Under the pieces are notes generated by a model. It saw only the letters and a program-made list of their open reading frames with translations. It was not told where the DNA came from and did no database searches. From contig JAQGLP010000153.1 in NCBI GenBank assembly GCA_028292835.1, forward strand, positions 1 to 11,353: DNA of 11,353 nt, written 5' to 3'. The DNA comes from Variovorax sp. Lineage in GTDB: Bacteria > Pseudomonadota > Gammaproteobacteria > Burkholderiales > Burkholderiaceae_C. The position numbers and the translations under genes were made by a program. This document shows positions 7,381 through 11,353 of the stretch, piece after piece (the first letter of the stretch is position 1; the number at the start of each line of letters is the position of its first letter).

Positions 7381-7528
7381 GGGTTTGATTTTGCTTGAAG
7401 CGCTTGCCGCGTTGGTGCTGCTGGTGCTTATCGTGTGGTGGACCATGTTTTCCGGCCGCCCTCGGGGCGAGCTTCACGACGCGAAGAACATGCATCGCCC
7501 GCCCGACGACACCCCGCCACACGGCTAA
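7379..7528 (+). CDS. Small single-span membrane protein (49 aa), unknown function
   Basis: The product MGLILLEALAALVLLVLIVWW... has one transmembrane helix (about residues 3-23) and then a short charged, proline-rich tail ending DDTPPHG, probably cytoplasmic given its arginines (SGRPRGELH). GGAG at 7365-7368, ten bases before the ATG, is a usable Shine-Dalgarno. Its ATG overlaps the ATG of mltA on the other strand within the palindrome CATG (7378-7381). I recall similar short 'VWWTMFSG' proteins annotated as hypothetical in Comamonadaceae, which supports it as real, but I cannot verify this. The sequence G-LILLE resembles the start of type IV prepilins, though with a leader of only two residues. 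An upstream in-frame ATG at 7343 would add 12 residues but has no evident ribosome site. Confidence 0.6.
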   Translation: MGLILLEALAALVLLVLIVWWTMFSGRPRGELHDAKNMHRPPDDTPPHG

Positions 7529-7580
7529 CCAAGCTGCGGCATCTGTAGTAGAAGGCCGCAACGTATCGTCGGCCGATTTG

Positions 7581-7593
7581 TAGCATGCTATGC
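7581..7593. other. Palindrome in the 241-bp spacer before the OmpA-like gene
   Basis: The 7529-7769 spacer holds no convincing ORF and is less GC-rich than its neighbours. At 7581-7590 it carries the perfect palindrome TAGCATGCTA. The overlapping word GCATGCTATGC (7583-7593) has the same GCAT-N3-ATGC form as the pair at the lrp promoter. The surrounding TTGCTACTAAAAGCATAG on the reverse strand resembles AT-rich dispersed intergenic repeats I recall in Comamonadaceae. Whether it is an operator, a repeat remnant or chance cannot be settled here. Confidence 0.3.
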
Positions 7594-7701
7594 TTTTAGT
7601 AGCAATGAATGCCAGCCCGGCGCGGGTCATCATCCAATTGGTCCCAAACTCTGTTACATGCCGACACGTTCGTGGCAGGCCTGGGGCTCGGACGGCGCTT
7701 G

Positions 7702-7707
7702 GATAAT
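7702..7707 (+). promoter_or_regulatory. Candidate -10 element for the OmpA-like gene
   Basis: GATAAT matches five of six bases of the sigma-70 -10 consensus and lies 62 bp before the start codon. The region 16-18 bp upstream has no good -35 match. Transcription would begin near 7714, just before the hairpin at 7720-7739. Confidence 0.4.
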
Positions 7708-7719
7708 CGGCATCCGCTT

Positions 7720-7739
7720 TGCAGGCCGCCCGGCCTGCA
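7720..7739 (+). other. 5'-UTR stem-loop upstream of the OmpA-like gene
   Basis: A perfect 8-bp stem (TGCAGGCC / GGCCTGCA) with a GCCC loop falls, if the candidate promoter is right, within about six bases of the transcript's 5' end. The ribosome site stays free. A 5'-terminal stem-loop of this kind stabilises ompA mRNA in E. coli by blocking RNase E access; the same role here is inference. Confidence 0.45.
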
Positions 7740-7769
7740 GCCTGTCCTGAAATTCTCGAAGGAATTCCG

Positions 7770-8423
7770 ATGAAAAAACTCGTTCTCTCCACCGCCGCCC
7801 TCGCTGTCTTGCTGACCGGCTGCGCCGGCATCACCGACACGCAACGCAACACCGGCATCGGCGCGGGCATCGGCGCCCTGGGCGGCGCGGCTATCGGCTC
7901 GGCCACCGGCGGCAACCGCGGCTCCATCGGGACCGGCGCGGCGGTCGGCGCGGCAGCCGGCGCGCTGGGCGGCTACCTGTGGTCGCAGCGCATGGAAACG
8001 CAGAAGCGCGAAATGGAAGCGGCCACGCGCGGCACCGGCATCGCCGTCACGCAGACCACCAACAACGAGCTGAAGCTGGCCATCCCGAGCGACGTGTCGT
8101 TCGACACCGGGCGCGCCGCCATCAAGCCGAATTTCGCGCCGGTCCTGAATCAGTTCGCCAACGGCCTGCGCAACAACCCGAACGCCGAGGTGCGCATCAT
8201 CGGCCACACCGACAACACCGGCAGCGACGCCGTCAACAACCCGCTGTCGGTCGAGCGCGCCGCCAGCACGCGCGACTACCTGATCGCGCGCGGCGTGCCG
8301 CAGACGGCGTTCCGCATCGAGGGCCTGGGCTCGCGCCAGCCGATCGCGGACAACTCGAGCGACGCCGGTCGGGCGCAGAATCGCCGCGTCGAGATCTACG
8401 TGGGCGAGCGTCCGCGCAGCTGA
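7770..8423 (+). CDS. yiaD: OmpA-family outer-membrane lipoprotein, YiaD-like
   Basis: This 217-residue lipoprotein should sit in the outer membrane and bind peptidoglycan, tethering the envelope. MKKLVLSTAALAVLLTGC is a lipoprotein signal with lipobox LTGC (Cys18). Residues 29-68 form a glycine-zipper segment (GIGAGIGALGGAAIG ... GAAAGALGG). The OmpA C-terminal domain covers about 95-213, with the diaminopimelate-binding pair Asp148 (GHTDNTG) and Arg163 (LSVERA), and the closing GRAQNRRVEI at 200-209. Length (E. coli YiaD is 219), domain order and the RGTGIAVT junction all match YiaD. AAGGAA at 7759-7764 sets the ATG at 7770; an earlier in-frame ATG at 7719 lies inside the 5' hairpin and would put residues before the signal peptide. 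It is monocistronic, with hairpins at both ends. Confidence 0.93.
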   Translation: MKKLVLSTAALAVLLTGCAGITDTQRNTGIGAGIGALGGAAIGSATGGNRGSIGTGAAVGAAAGALGGYLWSQRMETQKREMEAATRGTGIAVTQTTNNELKLAIPSDVSFDTGRAAIKPNFAPVLNQFANGLRNNPNAEVRIIGHTDNTGSDAVNNPLSVERAASTRDYLIARGVPQTAFRIEGLGSRQPIADNSSDAGRAQNRRVEIYVGERPRS

Positions 8424-8433
8424 ACGGGGCAGG

Positions 8434-8461
8434 GTTCGCTATCTTTTCGATAGCGAACTTT
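8434..8461 (+). terminator. First hairpin after the OmpA-like gene
   Basis: A perfect 10-bp stem (GTTCGCTATC / GATAGCGAAC) with a TTTTC loop and a short TTT tail starts 10 bases after the stop codon. The short tail makes it a moderate intrinsic terminator or a 3' stability hairpin backed up by the stronger one downstream. Confidence 0.65.
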
Positions 8462-8514
8462 CCACAAACAACGGGCGCCGAGGGGCGAGGTGGCCTCTCC
8501 AGCCCGGCTCGGAC

Positions 8515-8541
8515 AAGGCAGGCTTCGGCCTGCTTTTCTTT
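8515..8541 (+). terminator. Intrinsic terminator with TTCG tetraloop
   Basis: GCAGGC-TTCG-GCCTGC, flanked by AAG and followed by TTTTCTTT, is a textbook Rho-independent terminator on the plus strand. The reverse strand lacks a T-run after the stem, so it ends the OmpA-like transcript and not the convergent kinase/regulator operon. Confidence 0.88.
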
Positions 8542-8568
8542 GGCTGTTTCCCGGCGCTGTGGGGCGCG

Positions 8569-9204
8569 TCATGCGCCGCGCAGCAGGTTGGCCAGTTCCA
8601 CGGCCGACCTGACCTCCATCTTCTCGAACAACCGGGCCCGGTGCACCTCGACCGTGCGCACGCTGATGGCGAGCTGATCGGCGATCAGCTTGTTGGGCAG
8701 CCCCTCGACCACCCGGCGCATCACCTCCCTTTCGCGCTCGGTCAACTCGCCTATGCGCTGCTGCAGCCGCTGGCGCTCGCGCCGCGCCTCGATCGCGCGC
8801 AGCGAGGCGCCGAGCGCCTGCTCGATGCGGTCCACCAGCGCGTTGTCGGAAAACGGCTTCTCGCAGAAGTCGAAGGCGCCGCGCTTGACCATGTCAACCG
8901 CGGTGGGCACGTCGGCATGGCCGGTGAGGAAGATCACGGGCAGGCTCTCGAGCGCGCCGCGCGCGGCCAGCCGCTCGAACAGCACCAGTCCGCTGGTGCC
9001 GGGCATGCGCACGTCCAGCAGCAGGCAGCGCGGCTCGTCGGGCAGGCCGCGGTGGTGCTCGGCCGCGAGCCGCTCCTCGAACGCCTCGGCGCTCGCGAAA
9101 TGTTCGCTTGCCAAGCGGCGCGAGCGCAGCAGCCAGGCCAGCGCCTCGCGCACGCTCGCGTCGTCGTCGACGATGAACACCAGGGCATCGATCAGCGGCT
9201 GCAT
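8569..9204 (-). CDS. dctR: FixJ/LuxR-type response regulator, DctR-like
   Basis: This 211-residue transcription factor should be activated by phosphorylation from the adjacent kinase. The receiver domain (about 6-125) has the acidic cluster Asp13-Asp15, phospho-acceptor Asp64 (LLLDVRMPG), switch Thr94 (FLTGHADVPTAVDMVKRGA) and Lys116 (EKPF). A linker coiled segment (about 130-150) leads to the LuxR/GerE helix-turn-helix (153-208, LTEREREVM ... NKLIADQLAISVRTVEVHRA). The full-length frame ends LANLLRGA. Its ATG overlaps the last base of the kinase stop codon (TAATG), so the pair is translationally coupled, and an AGGG sits eight or so bases upstream. Family (FixJ/NarL output) is secure. DctR identity rests on the partner kinase and on recollection of Burkholderiales DctSR pairs; targets are probably a dicarboxylate transporter outside the window. 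Confidence 0.93.
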   Translation of the reverse strand: MQPLIDALVFIVDDDASVREALAWLLRSRRLASEHFASAEAFEERLAAEHHRGLPDEPRCLLLDVRMPGTSGLVLFERLAARGALESLPVIFLTGHADVPTAVDMVKRGAFDFCEKPFSDNALVDRIEQALGASLRAIEARRERQRLQQRIGELTEREREVMRRVVEGLPNKLIADQLAISVRTVEVHRARLFEKMEVRSAVELANLLRGA

Positions 9205-11336
9205 TACGCGCCCTGGCCGGACACGGCATCGGCCACCGGCAGGGTGAAGCGAAACACCGTGCCGCGCGGGAGGCCAGGCTCGAAGCGCAAGACGCCGCCG
9301 TGCTGCTCGACCACCGTGCGGCACAGGCTCAGGCCCAGGCCCATGCCGTCGCTGCGGGTGGTGAAGAAGGGCGTGAAGAGGCGTGCCGCCACCTCCTTGC
9401 CAATGCCGCAGCCGCCATCGGCCACCGAGAATTCCAGCCAGGGGCGCGATCCGGTCGTCCCGGGCGGCCCGGCAGCGGCGCGCGCCACGCCCAGGCGCAG
9501 CACGCGCTCGGGCAGGTCGGGCAGGTCGGGCAGGTCCATCGCCTGCATGCCGTTGCGCGCGAGGTTGAGCAGCACCTGCTCGACCAGCGTGCGGTCGCAC
9601 AGCACGGGCGGCAGCGCGTCGTCGAGCGCGATGCACACCTGGACATCGAGCTTGCGCGCCTGCAGACTCACCAGCGGCAGCACGGCGTCGATCAGCGCCT
9701 GCGGGGCCACGGCCTCGCGGGTGCGGTCGTTGTTGCGGCGCACGAAGTTGTGCACGCTGCGGATGACCTGGCCGGCACGCTCGGCCTGCGCGGCGATGCG
9801 GCCCAGCGCCACGGCCAGGTCGGCGCGCACGGCGGCCCAGCCGCCCACGCTGGCGTCCGCGTCGGCCTCGGCGGCCTGCGGAGGCGCCAGCAGGTTGAGC
9901 GAACCGCTTGCATAGCTGGCGATCGCGGCCAGCGGCTGCGTCAGCTCGTGGCTCAGCAGCGAGGCCATCTCGCCGACGGTGGCGAGCCGCGCGCTGGCCT
10001 GCAGCCGCTCCAGGCTGGCGCGCGAGAGCTCCTCCACGCGACGCTGCTCGCTCAGGTCGACGAAGGCACTCATCCAGCCGGTCTGCATGCGCTGGGCGTT
10101 GCGCAGCGGGGCCTCGAAGATCAGCACCGGGAAGCGGCTGCCGTCCTTGCGCATGAAGACCGACTCGAACCCCTCGCGCGGCGGCGCGCTGCCCGCGAGC
10201 CGCACGGACTGGCGCGCCCGATACTCGTGGGCCAGCTCGGTCGGCCAGTAGGGCGCCCCGCTGCCACCGTTGGCGAGTTCCTCGGCGCTGAAGCCCACCA
10301 TGTCGCAAAACGCCGGGTTCACGTAGGTGATGCGCCCCTGCAGGTCGCGCGCGCGCAGGCCGGTGATGAGCGAGTCCTCCATGGCCTTGCGAAACGCCAG
10401 CGAATCGGCCAGCTCACGCTCGACGCGCAGGCGCCGGCGGGTGTCGCGCGCCAGCAGCACCAGCACCGAGACCAGGGCGATCGACACCGCCGTCACCAGC
10501 GCCGTCAGCAGGTTGGGAAACAGGTCGGGCGCGGCGCGCCAGCCATCGACCCGCAGCACCAGCGTGACGCCGGGCAGGTCGAGCAGGTGCTGCGATGTGA
10601 AGACGCGGTTGCCCGAGCGCCGCGCGCTGCCGGTGGCCACCAGCCGGGTGCCGTCGACCTCGTTGAGCGACACGTCATGGCCGCGCCCGAGCACCGGCCG
10701 GACCGTCTCGAGCAGCACGTCGCGCAGCGAATAGCTCGCCACCAGGAAGCTTGGCGCCCGGCCGGAGACGCCCTTGATCGGCAGGCACAGTTCCATCACC
10801 TCCAGCCCGCCATCGCCGGACAGCGGCACGTAGTGACTTGGCGAGTAGGCGGCGCTGTCGATGCGGCGCGCGGCGGCGCAGGCCAGCGCCACGTCGGGCT
10901 GACCCGCACCGTCTCGCGCGCGCTCGTCGAACACCCGGGCGCGGTAGGGCGTGTCGACCACGGCGAGCGTCTCCAGCCCGGCGTTGCGCCATTCGATGCG
11001 CAGCAGCTCGCGCCGGGCCTGCAGCAGCGACTCGGCCTCGCCCGGCCAGTGGCCGCGCTCCAGCCCCTGCAGACTTTGCACGTTGCGCAGCAGCGCGCTG
11101 CGCAGATCGGCCGCCGCATCGGCGGTATTGCGGTCGAGCGCAGCCTGCACCTGGCTGGCCTCATGGCGCCCCGCCAGCCACACCACGGTACCCAGCAGCA
11201 CCAGCACCAGCGCCGCGAGCAGCAACCACAGGAACCATCGCCGCCAGATCGAGCGCAGCGAGCGCCAGCGCGCAAAGGTGAGGACGGACCACCGGCGCGC
11301 GCGGACGACGGGCGGCGCGGGCGGCGGAGGCGCCAC
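9204..11336 (-). CDS. dctS: Membrane sensor histidine kinase, DctS-like (N-terminus uncertain)
   Basis: This protein of about 710 residues detects an external ligand and phosphorylates the neighbouring regulator. Order of parts: TM1 (about 34-55), a periplasmic sensing domain of about 220 residues (56-274), TM2 (about 275-296), a PAS domain (about 315-430, TGLRARDLQGRITYVNPAFC), HisKA with phospho-His463 (LLSHELTQPLAAI), and the HATPase domain with N box (NLARNGMQAM, 591-600), G1 (Asp640 in VADGGCGIG) and G2 (GMGLGLS). The architecture matches R. capsulatus DctS, a C4-dicarboxylate sensor; FixL-type or other PAS kinases remain possible. The first start visible is a GTG at 11336 with no Shine-Dalgarno. 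The frame stays open to the window edge, so the true start may be beyond it. Two cysteines, Cys153 and Cys184, lie in the periplasmic domain. A triple Leu-Pro-Asp repeat interrupts the ATPase domain. Confidence 0.92.
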   Translation of the reverse strand: MAPPPPAPPVVRARRWSVLTFARWRSLRSIWRRWFLWLLLAALVLVLLGTVVWLAGRHEASQVQAALDRNTADAAADLRSALLRNVQSLQGLERGHWPGEAESLLQARRELLRIEWRNAGLETLAVVDTPYRARVFDERARDGAGQPDVALACAAARRIDSAAYSPSHYVPLSGDGGLEVMELCLPIKGVSGRAPSFLVASYSLRDVLLETVRPVLGRGHDVSLNEVDGTRLVATGSARRSGNRVFTSQHLLDLPGVTLVLRVDGWRAAPDLFPNLLTALVTAVSIALVSVLVLLARDTRRRLRVERELADSLAFRKAMEDSLITGLRARDLQGRITYVNPAFCDMVGFSAEELANGGSGAPYWPTELAHEYRARQSVRLAGSAPPREGFESVFMRKDGSRFPVLIFEAPLRNAQRMQTGWMSAFVDLSEQRRVEELSRASLERLQASARLATVGEMASLLSHELTQPLAAIASYASGSLNLLAPPQAAEADADASVGGWAAVRADLAVALGRIAAQAERAGQVIRSVHNFVRRNNDRTREAVAPQALIDAVLPLVSLQARKLDVQVCIALDDALPPVLCDRTLVEQVLLNLARNGMQAMDLPDLPDLPERVLRLGVARAAAGPPGTTGSRPWLEFSVADGGCGIGKEVAARLFTPFFTTRSDGMGLGLSLCRTVVEQHGGVLRFEPGLPRGTVFRFTLPVADAVSGQGA
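9510..9536 (-). repeat. Three exact copies of a 9-bp tandem repeat inside the kinase gene
   Basis: GGGCAGGTC is repeated three times head to tail on the plus strand and encodes Leu-Pro-Asp three times (residues 602-609 region, DLPDLPDLPE) in the kinase ATP-binding domain between the N and G1 boxes. The unit is a whole number of codons, so slippage would change length without breaking the frame. Confidence 0.8.
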
Positions 11337-11353
11337 AACGCCGGAGGCACCCG

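Noticed and set aside
6397..7398. Plus-strand open frame opposite mltA
   Set aside because: Shadow of mltA, whose lipobox and 3D-domain motifs are clear on the minus strand.
7381..7446. Upstream start for mltA adding 22 residues
   Set aside because: It would bury the lipoprotein signal peptide behind a polar Ser/Thr-rich stretch, which is the antisense of the small membrane-protein gene.
7719..7769. Upstream ATG for the OmpA-like lipoprotein
   Set aside because: It lies inside the 5' hairpin, lacks a ribosome site and would place 17 residues before a perfect lipoprotein signal that has its own AAGGAA.
7529..7769. Possible small RNA or riboswitch in the 241-bp spacer
   Set aside because: Apart from the palindrome, a candidate -10 and one 5'-UTR hairpin, I see no second conserved-looking structure, no internal terminator and no known riboswitch core.
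8641..9915. Plus-strand open frame opposite the regulator and kinase
   Set aside because: Shadow of the two-component genes; no recognisable domain and an Arg/Ser/Ala-rich product.
8569..10308. A single fused kinase-regulator protein in the regulator's frame
   Set aside because: Upstream of the regulator's ATG at 9204 that frame gives only low-complexity sequence, whereas the kinase motifs are in another frame ending with TAA at 9204-9206. They are two separate, coupled genes.

Overview
The window is dense, GC-rich (about two thirds G+C by eye) proteobacterial chromosome. Its codon choice is strongly G/C-ending throughout. The gene families present are a homodimeric E1 dehydrogenase beside an Lrp regulator, MltA, a YiaD-type OmpA lipoprotein and a DctS/DctR-like pair. 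Together they suggest a betaproteobacterium of the Burkholderiales, most likely Comamonadaceae. This is inference from protein character; there is no rRNA or other taxonomic marker. I see no mobile element, phage gene, tRNA or CRISPR.

Left block (1-2528). A thiamine-diphosphate E1 subunit of the AceE family runs leftward off the window edge. An Lrp/AsnC regulator is divergent from it, with 106 bp between the two start codons. The E1 looks closer to the MdeB (2-oxobutyrate/methionine catabolism) branch than to housekeeping pyruvate dehydrogenase. In Pseudomonas putida that branch is also paired with an Lrp-type activator (MdeR). Two GCAT-N3-ATGC palindromes, 31 bp apart, lie before and over the lrp start codon and are candidate operators.

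Middle block (2529-6230). A convincing Pho box precedes a three-gene operon: an alkaline phosphatase with a probable lipoprotein signal, a second alkaline phosphatase with an ordinary signal peptide, and an exported protein of unknown function that starts on a GTGA overlap. All catalytic and metal-ligand positions of the PhoA fold are present in both enzymes. The layout suggests a phosphate-starvation scavenging module with one anchored and one soluble phosphatase plus an accessory protein. A strong hairpin closes the operon.

Right-middle block (6247-8541). mltA (lytic transglycosylase lipoprotein) reads leftward. Its ATG shares bases with the ATG of a 49-residue single-span membrane protein reading rightward. 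After a 241-bp spacer with a palindrome, a candidate promoter and a 5'-UTR hairpin comes a YiaD-like OmpA-family lipoprotein. It ends in two hairpins, the second a textbook intrinsic terminator. mltA and the OmpA-like gene both act on or bind peptidoglycan.

Right block (8569-11353). A two-gene leftward operon encodes a membrane sensor kinase (periplasmic domain, PAS, HisKA, HATPase) and a FixJ/LuxR-type response regulator. They are joined by a TAATG stop/start overlap and look most like DctS/DctR C4-dicarboxylate sensing systems. The N-terminus of the kinase may extend beyond the right edge.

No gene-free stretch exceeds 300 bases. The most interesting leads are the phosphatase operon with its unknown third member, the overlapping mltA/small-protein start codons, and the paired palindromes at the lrp/E1 divergent promoter.
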